DNA from: ER46 sp035545575
GTDB lineage: Bacteria > Verrucomicrobiota > Verrucomicrobiia > Opitutales > Opitutaceae
Assembly: GCA_035545575.1 (NCBI GenBank)
Contig: DASZYB010000085.1
Coordinates: forward strand, 35,378-99,377
DNA: 64,000 bases
Direction of reading: 5' to 3'
Both the position numbers and the translations under genes were made by a program. The notes below the pieces were generated by a model. It was not told the origin of the DNA, searched no databases, and saw only the letters and a program-made list of their open reading frames with translations. The number at the start of each line of letters is the position of its first letter. Within the stretch, counting starts at the first letter, position 1. Shown here piece after piece: positions 7,081-18,211 of this stretch.

Positions 7081-9350
7081 CGGCGGGTCCTCCCGGTGTT
7101 TTGCAGTTCGTCGACGGGCGCGCGCGGCGTGCCGGTGGCGCGGTCCGGTGGCGGGAGGCGGACCTCGAGGCGCGGCGCCGCGCCGCGCCAATCGCCCTCG
7201 ACGCGCACGTCGCCCGTGTGCGCCGCGACGTGCACCGTGACGGCGCCCCAACGCGTGAGCGTCGGCCCGAACGACGCGCCATGCTCGCGCCACCATTCCG
7301 GCCGCACGCCCGAAGCGATGACGAGCGCGTCGCGTTCCTCGCGCACGAAGCACGCGCGCAGCATCAACACCCACTCGGCCGCGGCCCACATGTGCTCGCC
7401 GTCGCCCATGCAGCCGCCGCCGGTGCGCGGATGAATCGCCTCCGGCCACTGCCCGGTCGGCGACGCGAGCGCCGCGACGTGCTCGAGCGCCTCCCACGCC
7501 GCTTCCGCCTGGCCCGCGCGCAATCGGATCTGCGCGAGGTGCAGCGTGAGGTAGGCGTTGATCCCCGAGTGGATCATGTTCTGAAAAAATCCGCCACCGA
7601 AGCTGCTGTGGTCGCGAAGGTAGTCCGCCGTTTTCAGGATGCGCTCGTCGCCCGCGGCGAAAAGTTGCAACGGATAATCCGCCACGAGCGAGCCCACCGC
7701 GCCGGAGTCCATCCTTCGTTTCGGCGAGGCCGGGATCGCGCCCGGGAAACGCCGCTGCGGCCCGTGCGGAAACGAGCGCTCGATCGTCGCGAGAAATTCC
7801 TCCGCCTCGCGCCCGCAGGCGCCCGCGAGCCGCGGCGCGCGCTCGCGCAACAACTCCGCCGCGCAGCGCAATCCGGCGACGCCCCAGAAATCGTCCCAGT
7901 AATAAAAATCGTTCGGCCCGAGGTGCTCGGCGCTGAACCCCGCCGGCAGCAGGCCCGCTTCGGGCAGACCCGAATCGCGGCGCAGTCGCTTGCGGCCGAT
8001 CCAGCGTGCGCCTTTCTCGATCGCGCGCAGCCATTCGTCCGGCAGCTCTTCGCCCGTGAGCGCGGCGAAGCGGTGATACATCCAGATCGCCTCGCCGTTG
8101 GCATCCCACTCGCCTTCCTGCGAGAGAAAATAGCCGTCGTGGCGCTGGCGCGGCGCGAAGTGCCGCAGCGCGCGCCGCGTCCGCTCGATGTCGCCGAGCG
8201 CGAGAATCGCGTGGAGGATGAAGGCCGCGTCGCGAAACCAGAATCGCTTGTAGGTGTAGGGCCCGGGATAAACTTCGTCGGGCGCGTGCAGCACGAGATT
8301 CGCGACCGCGAGATCGTAGAGCCGCTGCAAGCCGGCGTCGCCGATCCGCAGGCGCGCCAGCGGCGCGAGCGCCGAGCGCCACGACGGCGCCGCGCCGATC
8401 GACACGCGTTTTTTCGGCTCGAGTTCGTCGTTGATCGGCACGCGCACCTCGACCGCCGCCTCGCGGCCGAGCGGAAACAGCGCGACCGCCGTCGCCATGC
8501 CGACGGCGCAGCGCACCGTTTTTTCCGCGGTCGCGTCGGTCGCTTCGTGCAGCCGATGCGCGGCATCGCCTTCCTGATACACCGAGAGCACGTGGCGCGT
8601 CGGCGTGCGATCGAAAAGGACGTGATTGCGGCCGTTCACCAGCCACGCGCCGCCGTCTTCGGCAATCGCGACGCGATCGATGAAACTGATGCCTTCGGGG
8701 TTATACGGCCGCAGCGACACCGCCAGAAATCCCGCGCTCAGCCCGGAAGCCCGCGCTTCGATGCAGCAGTGCGGCTCGTGATTGTGCAGGCAGAGCGCGA
8801 CCGTCGTGACGAGCGACGCACCGGGCCAACGCGCGACGGAGCGCACACGCAGTTCGTCGCGTTCGCCATCGGGCAGCTCGAGCTGCTGCGAAAAATCGTC
8901 GAGCTTCGCGGGCACGAGCGGCACGCCTTTCTCCGGCACGAGCCAGAAATCCAGCGACCAGCCGTCGAACAGCGGCGTCACGAGTCCGCGCGGATCGACG
9001 ATCGGATAATACGGCACGTCCGGCAGCCCGACGGCGGTCCAGTTGCGATGCGTGAGATTGATGTGGCTGAACGAAAACGCGCGGGGGATGAACGACTCGT
9101 CCGCGGGATTGAACTGCCGCTCGACCCAGTGCGGCCACACCCAGTCGAGGTTGTTCTGGATCGCCTTCGTGTTCACCAGCCCGCGCGCGTGAAACAACAT
9201 GCCCGCGCGCAACAGCTCGATTGGCTCGGAAAATTCGGAGGGCTGCGCGAAGCCGCGGATCTTCGCGACGAGGTTGACCGGATCGAGAAAGCCGTAGGCC
9301 CGCGCCGCGCGCCGAATCAGAAATCGAACTGGCCATGAGTTGAGCAGCAT
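7077..9350 (-). CDS. Six-hairpin glycosidase, glycogen-debranching-enzyme-like
   Basis: A protein of about 757 residues with no signal peptide. Residues 1-330 form a beta-rich N-terminal region. From about 340 the aromatic and Trp-rich repeats (YTYKRFWFRDAAF near 368, DGYFLSQEGEWDANGEAIWM, DFYYWDDFWGVAGL) are typical of (alpha/alpha)6 glycosidases such as amylo-alpha-1,6-glucosidase or GH15-like enzymes. Specificity and the acid/base pair cannot be fixed by eye. I chose the ATG at 9350, preceded by GGGGA about nine bases upstream; in-frame ATGs at 9365 and 9401 are alternatives. It is first in the operon with the GT4 and phosphodiesterase-EEP genes. Confidence 0.78.
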   Translation of the reverse strand: MLLNSWPVRFLIRRAARAYGFLDPVNLVAKIRGFAQPSEFSEPIELLRAGMLFHARGLVNTKAIQNNLDWVWPHWVERQFNPADESFIPRAFSFSHINLTHRNWTAVGLPDVPYYPIVDPRGLVTPLFDGWSLDFWLVPEKGVPLVPAKLDDFSQQLELPDGERDELRVRSVARWPGASLVTTVALCLHNHEPHCCIEARASGLSAGFLAVSLRPYNPEGISFIDRVAIAEDGGAWLVNGRNHVLFDRTPTRHVLSVYQEGDAAHRLHEATDATAEKTVRCAVGMATAVALFPLGREAAVEVRVPINDELEPKKRVSIGAAPSWRSALAPLARLRIGDAGLQRLYDLAVANLVLHAPDEVYPGPYTYKRFWFRDAAFILHAILALGDIERTRRALRHFAPRQRHDGYFLSQEGEWDANGEAIWMYHRFAALTGEELPDEWLRAIEKGARWIGRKRLRRDSGLPEAGLLPAGFSAEHLGPNDFYYWDDFWGVAGLRCAAELLRERAPRLAGACGREAEEFLATIERSFPHGPQRRFPGAIPASPKRRMDSGAVGSLVADYPLQLFAAGDERILKTADYLRDHSSFGGGFFQNMIHSGINAYLTLHLAQIRLRAGQAEAAWEALEHVAALASPTGQWPEAIHPRTGGGCMGDGEHMWAAAEWVLMLRACFVREERDALVIASGVRPEWWREHGASFGPTLTRWGAVTVHVAAHTGDVRVEGDWRGAAPRLEVRLPPPDRATGTPRAPVDELQNTGRTRR

Positions 9351-9596
9351 GCCGCGTGTCCCCATGTCATTGTCCGGCCGGGGGTGGAAAAGTGCCCCCA
9401 CCCGGCCGTGGGTCTCCGGCCCATAGGCGCGAAGAAAATCGGCGGGCGTGGCGCGCTCGGTCGCTCAGGCGCAACCGGCATCGGACGCACGAGCGCGGAC
9501 ATTTGCGCGCACCGCGCGCAAAAATGCGGCGCCCGGAAAACCAGCCTCACTCGCACGGAAGGCGTCGAGGGGAAAACCGATTTCCCTCGGTGGCGC

Positions 9597-10016
9597 TTAC
9601 TTTTTCTGCCGCGGCTTGGGTTTCGGACGCGACCGGAGCGGTTCGTCGACATGGTTGCGCGATTGCACCATTTGCTCGTGCTGCGCTTCTTCGACGCCCT
9701 CGAGCGCGAGTCGCTCGACGGCTTCCTTCTCGTCGACCTCGACGTAGTCCGGCGCCTGTCGTCCGCGATTGGTGGCCGGCTCGCTCGGGTCGCGCGAGAG
9801 CGACTGCATGCTCTCCGCGTCCTCGCTCACGGTTGCCGGGAGGTCGTCGTCGAGTTCGACGCGGGCCTGCGCCCGGTCCTCGACGGTGACCTCGGTGTGT
9901 TCGTGGATGAGCGCGATTTCGCGCGCCCGCCGCTCGACGTCCTCGCGGGAACTCAAGCCGATCGGCCGGCCGCGCGATTCGACCTTGCCGCGTTTTAATT
10001 GTGGGATTCTTGGCAT
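9597..10016 (-). CDS. Hypothetical acidic protein, 139 aa
   Basis: Small soluble protein that I do not recognise. It begins MPRIPQLKRGKVESRGRPIG, is rich in Glu, Asp and Arg throughout (about half charged), and ends in a basic PKPKPRQKK tail. No signal peptide, TM segment or metal motif. The frame stays open upstream to 10193, but the ATG at 10016 is preferred because the extension is Arg/Pro-rich and looks like non-coding translation. Neighbouring genes (BON, DUF4142) are of the stress-associated type. Confidence 0.55.
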   Translation of the reverse strand: MPRIPQLKRGKVESRGRPIGLSSREDVERRAREIALIHEHTEVTVEDRAQARVELDDDLPATVSEDAESMQSLSRDPSEPATNRGRQAPDYVEVDEKEAVERLALEGVEEAQHEQMVQSRNHVDEPLRSRPKPKPRQKK

Positions 10017-10359
10017 GCGGCAAAGTAGCCGCTTCGGTCCACGGCGAAATGGGGCGCTTTCCGCGCTGCGGCGGCGGGGCTTTCTCCCACGATCGCTCGT
10101 CGCGCACGGTGAAGTTTGTTCCGGCGAAAAGCGCGGGCGAACGAGCGCGGCGATTTCGCCGGGGAACGCCGCCACCCTCGCTGCCGCCCGCAAACCACGA
10201 TTGAATTTACCGCGCCATCGGGATTTGGCGGATGCACGATTCGGCGCCCGCTCCGATTCACGCCGGCCGCGAAAGATGGTTTCTTTGGGAGCTTTCCCGT
10301 TGCGCCGCCGGCTCTTTCACCCCGCAGGAGTCCGCGAATCCGGCGACACTGGTTTTCCC
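10017..10359. other. Gene-free divergent spacer
   Basis: A 343-base gap between two outward-facing small genes, so it should hold promoters for both. I see no repeat, RNA gene or clear terminator in it, and no convincing -35/-10 pair. A possible N-terminal extension of the leftward gene (open frame to 10193) covers half of it but reads like shadow translation. Confidence 0.4.
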
Positions 10360-10635
10360 ATGCCCACCCGTTTCTTTCCGTTCTCGCCGGATTTTTCCTG
10401 GCTCTCGCCCGCGTGCCGTCCGTCGCCGAAGGAAGTCGAAGCCTACGCCCACATCATCAACGCCGTGGAGCACAACCCGCCGGACCGGCTCGATTCGTCG
10501 CTCCGCGAAGCCGAGCTGCAACTCTGGATCTGGCGCAACGAGGCCCGCCAGCGTGCGCCGCGCCGCCGCCGCAGTGCGCGACCCGCGCCGCTGGAAGAAA
10601 CCTCGCACGACGTGCCGGGCGCGCTGCCCGCCTAG
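10360..10635 (+). CDS. Hypothetical small protein, 91 aa
   Basis: Starts at an ATG at 10360. The N-terminal half (FFPFSPDFSWLSPACRPSPK) is aromatic. The middle (AYAHIINAVEHNPPDRLDSS, then REAELQLWIWRNEARQ) looks like an amphipathic helix pair, and the tail is Arg/Pro-rich. No recognised family. The helical region has better amino-acid composition than the surrounding shadow frames, which is the main reason to call it. Could be non-coding. Confidence 0.4.
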   Translation: MPTRFFPFSPDFSWLSPACRPSPKEVEAYAHIINAVEHNPPDRLDSSLREAELQLWIWRNEARQRAPRRRRSARPAPLEETSHDVPGALPA

Positions 10636-10725
10636 CTCCGCGACCGGCGAGAACGTCCGTCAGGCCCGGGTCGGGACTCGCGCGAAGCGCGCCCGGCGTG
10701 CGCCCGGCGGCAAGCCGCCGGCGCT

Positions 10726-11337
10726 TCACGAGGTCGCTTTGCGCAGCTCTTTGAGCTTGTTGACGTGATCGCGCACGACGGGAAGAAAACTGCCCGCGAA
10801 GTCGCGCACGTCGGCATCCTTCGCATCGGCCAGCGCCTGATCGAGGAGCTTCATCATCTGCTCCTCGGCCGCGGAGACCGTCAGCAGAAACGTTTGATCG
10901 AAGTCCGTGCCGGTCTTCGTCGCGAGCTGGTCGTAAGCATCGACCGGCGCTCCCGTCGCAAGCGAAGGCGGCAGGATCGCGACGCCTTTCTTGCGCACCA
11001 GTCCCGCGAGGGCGTCATTGATCTGGCCGAAATCGGTCGCGAGTTGCTGCGCGAACGCGCGCAGGTCGCTGCCCACCGCCTGGCTCACCGCGAGCCGCGC
11101 CAGCCGCAGTTCGCTGCGCGTCATCTCGCCGGTCTGCAACAGAAACGTGCGCTCCGATGGGCGCAGGTTGTCGGACGGCACGACGTCGATTTGCGCGACA
11201 CGCGCGACCGACGTAAACGCCGCGATCGGCGGCCGGATGCGCGCCGCGAGCGAGGGCGCCAAAAACACGAACGCGACTCCGCCGGCGAGAAATGCCGGAC
11301 CAACTTTTCGAAAGGCACTCGGCGCGCGCGAAGTCAT
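10726..11337 (-). CDS. DUF4142 domain protein
   Basis: A 203-residue exported or anchored helical protein. Residues 12-32 are a hydrophobic signal-anchor. From about 60 on it matches the DUF4142 ferritin-like four-helix pattern: SERTFLLQTGEMTRSELRLARLA, DLRAFAQQLATDFGQIN, then FDQTFLLTVSAAEEQMMKLL and FLPVVRDHVNKLKELR. DUF4142 proteins are often found next to BON and other stress proteins; their biochemical role is not established. A GC-rich hairpin lies just beyond its stop (about 10696-10718). Confidence 0.85.
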   Translation of the reverse strand: MTSRAPSAFRKVGPAFLAGGVAFVFLAPSLAARIRPPIAAFTSVARVAQIDVVPSDNLRPSERTFLLQTGEMTRSELRLARLAVSQAVGSDLRAFAQQLATDFGQINDALAGLVRKKGVAILPPSLATGAPVDAYDQLATKTGTDFDQTFLLTVSAAEEQMMKLLDQALADAKDADVRDFAGSFLPVVRDHVNKLKELRKATS

Positions 11338-11430
11338 CTGCGTTTAGTAGCGCCGCAGGGCGCGCAGTGCGGTAGGCAAACGCCCCATCTCCGCGAGCCT
11401 TCCCGTCGGCAAAACTTTCCCGAAGGTGCG

Positions 11431-12720
11431 TTATCCGCGGCCCGATGGCCGGTCGCCCACGCGAGCGAAGGAACCGCGCCGCAGGAGTTTCAAATAATTT
11501 CCCGGCCGGCGCAGCACGGCGCGATAGGTCGTCTCGCCGGTGACGATGCGCGTCATCAGCTCGCTCATGCCCTGCCCGTGGCGCGTGAGCAACGCGGCGT
11601 TGAGCCGCGGGCAGTCGTAGAGAATCCACGCGAGCCAGCGCGCGACGCGCAGCTCGGCGAGGAGTTTCTCCTCGAGCGCGCGGCGATAGGCGCGCTTCAC
11701 GGCCGCCTCGTCGAACTCGCCCGCGAGGATCGCGCGCGCGGCGAGTTGTCCGCTGAGAATTCCCGCCGTGATGCCTTCGGCCGTGACGGGATCGGCGAGG
11801 CCGGCGGCGTCGCCCGCGAAGAGCACGCGGCGCGCGCCGAACAACTCCGCGCGCGGCCGGCACGGGATCATGTAGCCGTGCCGCTCCTCGCGCAGCGGCG
11901 CGCCGATGCCGAGCGCGTCGAGATAGCGGCGATATTGCGCGGGCAGATTCGCGGCGCCGCGGCGCGTCGTGCCGACGCCGATCGACAGATGCGCGCGCTT
12001 CGGGAAAACCCAGCCGTAGCCGGCCGGCACGAGCCCGAAATCGAAACGCGCCGTCCGCATGAACGGCGCCATCGCCTCGGGCGCGAGCGTCACTTCGCAC
12101 TCGAAGGCCGGCACGACGCCGCGCAGCTCCGGTCGGCCGGTCTTGCGCGCGACGATGCTGTTCACGCCGTCCGCCGCGATCACGAAGCGCGCGCGGAATT
12201 CGCCGGCGCTCGTCGCGAGCCGCACGTCGCGCTCGCCCGGCTGCACATCGAGAACGGTCCTCTTCGCAAAGAGCCGCGCGCCGGCGTCGATCGCCGCCGT
12301 CGCGATCAGGTGATCGAAGCGATCGCGCATCACCATCGAGACGACCGGCCGCTCGCGCTCGCAGAGGAAACGCAGATTCGGCGCGTGATGCACGAGCTCG
12401 GCGGTGTGGCACTCGCGTTCGATCGCCGCACCTACGTCGATTGGCAGCAGCGCGATGGCCCGCCGCAGCACGCCGCCGCCGCAGGTTTTGTAGCGCGGCG
12501 GATTGGCTTTCTCGATCAGCCCGACGCGCAGCCCGCAGCCGCCCAGCGCGAGCGCCGCGGACGCGCCCGCCGGACCCGCGCCGACGACGGCGACGTCGAG
12601 CTCGATCGGTTTTCCCGCCGCGGCGGTGGCGACTGCCTCGGAATTTCCCACGGCGAGGTTGTAGGAGAAGGCGGCGGGCGATGTCACCGCAAACCGCGCG
12701 CCGCGCGGCATCTCGGGCAT
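11431..12720 (-). CDS. Geranylgeranyl-reductase-family FAD-dependent oxidoreductase
   Basis: A 429-residue flavoprotein. The Rossmann FAD site is VAVVGAGPAGASAALALGG (about 43-61), followed by YKTCGGGVLRRA, the CxGG/CGGG signature of the GGR/digeranylgeranylglycerophospholipid reductase family. The second FAD motif is LFAGDAAGLADPVTAEGI. Members reduce prenyl chains (menaquinone, chlorophyll or lipid side chains) or act as generic FAD monooxygenase-like enzymes, and specificity is not visible. It starts 34 bases from, and divergent to, pyrH, so the two promoters overlap. Confidence 0.85.
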   Translation of the reverse strand: MPEMPRGARFAVTSPAAFSYNLAVGNSEAVATAAAGKPIELDVAVVGAGPAGASAALALGGCGLRVGLIEKANPPRYKTCGGGVLRRAIALLPIDVGAAIERECHTAELVHHAPNLRFLCERERPVVSMVMRDRFDHLIATAAIDAGARLFAKRTVLDVQPGERDVRLATSAGEFRARFVIAADGVNSIVARKTGRPELRGVVPAFECEVTLAPEAMAPFMRTARFDFGLVPAGYGWVFPKRAHLSIGVGTTRRGAANLPAQYRRYLDALGIGAPLREERHGYMIPCRPRAELFGARRVLFAGDAAGLADPVTAEGITAGILSGQLAARAILAGEFDEAAVKRAYRRALEEKLLAELRVARWLAWILYDCPRLNAALLTRHGQGMSELMTRIVTGETTYRAVLRRPGNYLKLLRRGSFARVGDRPSGRG

Positions 12721-12754
12721 TGACGCGGATTTTTCCGCTGCATTTCCTCAGCGC

Positions 12755-13495
12755 ATGCGTGATTCCAAGCCGGTCGATCCTCGCAGCAAATACCAGCGCG
12801 TCGTCCTCAAACTCTCGGGCGAAGTGCTTCGCGGCGGCAAGTCGGGCGACGCGATCGATGGCGCGACGCTCGAGAAAGTCTGCGCGCAGGTGAAGGAGAT
12901 TCACGACCTCGGCGTGCAGGTCTGCGTCGTGATCGGCGGCGGCAACATCTTCCGCGGACTCAACGGCGAGAAGCGCGGCGTCGACCGCACGACCGGCGAC
13001 TACATGGGCATGCTCGCGACCGTGATCAACGGCCTCGCGCTTATGGATTGCCTGGAAAAACAGGGCGTGCAGACGCGCGTGCAGTCCGCGATCCCGATGA
13101 ACCAGATCGCGGAGCCGTTCATCCTCCGCCGCGCGATGCGCCACCTCGAAAAGGGCCGCGTCGTCATCTTCGTCGCCGGCACGGGCAACCCGTATTTTTC
13201 GACCGACACGACCGCGGCGCTGCGCGCGAGCGAGCTGCACGCCGACATCATCCTCAAGGCGACGAAGGTCGACGGGGTCTACGACAAGGACCCGAAGAAA
13301 TATCCCGACGCGAAAAGATTCGACGAGCTCACGTTCATCGAGGCGCTCAAGCAGCGGCTCAACGTGATGGATTCGACGGCGTTCTCGCTCTGCATGGACA
13401 ACAACGTGCCGATCCTCGTCTTCGATCTCGGCGACGAGCACGCGATCCGCAAAGCCATCGTCGGCGAAAAAATCGGCACGCTGGTGAAGAACTAA
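12755..13495 (+). CDS. pyrH: UMP kinase
   Basis: A 246-residue amino-acid-kinase-fold enzyme converting UMP to UDP in pyrimidine nucleotide synthesis. Key signatures: RVVLKLSGEVLRG near residue 15, VVIGGGNIFRG, the UMP-binding region around TTGDYMGMLATVING, FVAGTGNPYFSTDTTAALRA and TKVDGVYDKDPKKY. Length is typical (about 240). In many bacteria pyrH is followed directly by frr; here about 4 kb with an SDR and a glucosidase separate them. A REP-like palindrome starts immediately after the stop codon. Confidence 0.97.
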   Translation: MRDSKPVDPRSKYQRVVLKLSGEVLRGGKSGDAIDGATLEKVCAQVKEIHDLGVQVCVVIGGGNIFRGLNGEKRGVDRTTGDYMGMLATVINGLALMDCLEKQGVQTRVQSAIPMNQIAEPFILRRAMRHLEKGRVVIFVAGTGNPYFSTDTTAALRASELHADIILKATKVDGVYDKDPKKYPDAKRFDELTFIEALKQRLNVMDSTAFSLCMDNNVPILVFDLGDEHAIRKAIVGEKIGTLVKN

Positions 13496-13623
13496 GAGCT
13501 CATTTCAAAACCTCGGTTGCTCGCTCGCGACGGGTCGCGGTGGCACGGGCATCCTGCCCGTGAGCGGAGCCGAAACACGGGCGAGACGCCCGTGCCACGT
13601 CGCCGAGGTTTTGAAATCAGCTC
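13496..13623. repeat. 128-bp nested palindromic repeat, copy 1
   Basis: Outer inverted arms 13496-13516 and 13603-13623 differ at one of 21 positions (core TTTCAAAACCTCGG / CCGAGGTTTTGAAA). An inner pair, GTGGCACGGGC (from 13540) and GCCCGTGCCAC (to 13598), nests within, and each inner arm is itself a small hairpin. A second, inverted copy lies at about 61723-61852, so this is a dispersed element. It follows pyrH directly and may also act as a terminator. Confidence 0.9.
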
Positions 13624-13735
13624 CAGGCGCGACACGGCGCTCGCCCGGGCTGCGGTGCGCGAACCGTGAGCCAAATTCCAAGGGACGCGAACCACGGCGC
13701 GGCGGATGGGTCTGCCGTTTCGGAGACGTTGCGCC

Positions 13736-14608
13736 ATGAGTCACAAGCCCGATCCCGCGTTCATCAAAGAAACTTTTCCGGAGCCGGCGCCGCCGGCGTG
13801 CCCGGTTCATCCGGTGCTCAAAGGCCAGAAGGCCGTCGTCACCGGCGCGAGCTCGGGCATCGGCCAGGCGGTCGCGATCGCACTCGGTCACGCGGGCGCC
13901 GACGTGCTCGTCAACTTCGGCCACGATCTCGAGGGGGCCGAGGCGACGGTGAAGGAGATTCGCCGCTGCGGCACGAAGGCCGTCACGCACCGCGCCGACG
14001 TGAGCAAGGAGGACGAGGTCGAGGCGATGTTCGCGCGCGCCCGCGCGGAATTCGGCGCGATCGACATCCTCGTCGCCAACGCCGGCATCCAGAAAGACGC
14101 GCCGCTCGACCAGCTTTCGCTCGCCGACTGGCAGCGCGTGATCGACGTGAATCTCACCGGCCAGTTTCTCTGCGCGCGCGAGGCCGTGCGCGAGTTCAAG
14201 CGCGTCGGCGTGCGCGCAGGCGTTTCGCGCGCGGCGGGAAAAATCATCTGCATCAGCTCGGTGCACGAAGCGATCCCGTGGGCCGGCCACGTGAACTACG
14301 CCTCGTCGAAAGGCGGAATCATGCTCATGATGAAAAGCATCGCGCAGGAAGTCGCGCCGGCGCGCATCCGCGTGAACAGCATCGCGCCCGGCGCCATCCG
14401 CACGCCGATCAACACCGACGCGTGGGACACGCGCGAGGCCTACGAAGCGCTGCTGAAATTGATTCCTTACCGGCGCATCGGCGAACCCGAGGAAATCGGC
14501 CGCGCCGCGGTGTGGCTCGCCTCGGACGACTCCGACTACGTCGTCGGCACCACGCTCTTCGTCGACGGCGGCATGATGCTCTATCCCGGCTTCGCGCACG
14601 GCGGCTGA
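13736..14608 (+). CDS. SDR family oxidoreductase (glucose-1-dehydrogenase/general-stress type)
   Basis: A 290-residue NAD(P)-dependent short-chain dehydrogenase. Cofactor loop TGASSGIGQ (about 39-47), NAGIQ, and the catalytic Ser...Tyr-x3-Lys in ISSVHE and YASSKGG; C-terminus FVDGGMMLYPGF. The extra ~30 N-terminal residues before the Rossmann fold (CPVHPVLKGQKAVVTG) resemble the YghA/YdaD-like general-stress SDR branch. Start ATG at 13736 chosen; ten more in-frame residues are possible from 13706. About 110 bases upstream of the glucosidase gene, a pairing that suggests a shared sugar substrate. Confidence 0.9.
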   Translation: MSHKPDPAFIKETFPEPAPPACPVHPVLKGQKAVVTGASSGIGQAVAIALGHAGADVLVNFGHDLEGAEATVKEIRRCGTKAVTHRADVSKEDEVEAMFARARAEFGAIDILVANAGIQKDAPLDQLSLADWQRVIDVNLTGQFLCAREAVREFKRVGVRAGVSRAAGKIICISSVHEAIPWAGHVNYASSKGGIMLMMKSIAQEVAPARIRVNSIAPGAIRTPINTDAWDTREAYEALLKLIPYRRIGEPEEIGRAAVWLASDDSDYVVGTTLFVDGGMMLYPGFAHGG

Positions 14609-14718
14609 AAATTCGGCCGTTGTGGAAACGGCTTTCGGCCGCAAGAAGTGACGCGAGAAAACCATTCGTCTCTCGGCGCGCGGGGGAATAGCCCACCCTT
14701 CCTGTCGATCTCACCTTC

Positions 14719-17502
<2,784 letters not shown>

Positions 17503-17558
17503 AGATTGAAGAAACTCCCGCGGCCGCTGAAATGGGATGCTCTTCAACCCTTCCCCTC

Positions 17559-18104
17559 ATGAGCCATCCCATCCTCGCCGACATGCAGGCCCGCGCGAAA
17601 AAAGCCGTGGACCACACGCTGCACGAATTCAGCGCCATCCACACCGGCAAAGCCACGCCGCAGATGGTCGAGGGCGTCATGGTTGACGCCTACGGCTCGC
17701 AGATGCGGCTGAAGGAATGCGCCGCGATCTCGACGCCCGACGCGCGCCTCATCCAGATCCAGCCGTGGGACGTCAGCCTCGCGAAGGCGATCGGCAAGGC
17801 CATCATCGACGCCAATCTCGGCTTCAACCCGATCGTCGACGGCAAAACCATTCGCGTGCCGCTCCCCGAAATGAGCCGCGAGCGCCGCCAGGAATTCGTG
17901 AAGACCGCCCACAAGCTCGCCGAGGAAGGCCGCGTCGCCGTGCGCAACGCCCGCCACTCCACCCTCGACGCGCTCAAGAAAGCGAAGCTGTCCGAGGACG
18001 AGACGAAGCGCCTGGAAAAAGAAATCCAAGTCACGACCGACAAGGCGATTTCCGACATCAACACGCACCTCGCGCACAAGGAAAAGGATCTGCTCACCGT
18101 CTGA
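17559..18104 (+). CDS. frr: Ribosome recycling factor
   Basis: A 181-residue RRF, which with EF-G splits post-termination ribosomes. Family landmarks: HTLHEFSAIHTGKATPQMVE, LIQIQPWDVSLAKAIGKAI, GKTIRVPLPEMSRERR and the C-terminal helix with KLSEDETKRLEKEIQ. Typical length is 185. The ATG at 17559 is chosen; the frame is open 20 codons further upstream but the extra residues are not family-like. Lies 56 bases after the glucosidase and upstream of proB. Confidence 0.96.
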   Translation: MSHPILADMQARAKKAVDHTLHEFSAIHTGKATPQMVEGVMVDAYGSQMRLKECAAISTPDARLIQIQPWDVSLAKAIGKAIIDANLGFNPIVDGKTIRVPLPEMSRERRQEFVKTAHKLAEEGRVAVRNARHSTLDALKKAKLSEDETKRLEKEIQVTTDKAISDINTHLAHKEKDLLTV

Positions 18105-18109
18105 CGACG

Positions 18110-18205
18110 GAAGCTCCAGGCTCTAAACGCCAAGCTCCGAGACATACGATTCGCGACTTGGAAATTGGAGCGTCTCTGGAGCCTGGAACCTGAAGTTCGG
18201 AGCGT
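18110..18205. repeat. Imperfect palindrome between frr and proB
   Basis: Two arms of about 34 bases (18110-18143 and 18170-18205) are imperfect reverse complements (roughly two thirds matching with one gap), both built from the words GGAGC, CTGG and GTCTC. It fills the whole intercistronic gap and ends six bases before the proB start. Confidence 0.6.
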
Positions 18206-18211
18206 AGCCCG

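Noticed and set aside
3308..7282. A single 1324-residue reading frame on the minus strand
   Set aside because: Only its last 824 codons code (phosphodiesterase-EEP); the upstream part is out-of-frame shadow of the GT4 gene.
13492..13737. Small minus-strand frame with a GVSPVF motif
   Set aside because: It is translation of the dispersed palindrome; the same peptide appears from the copy at 61.7 kb.
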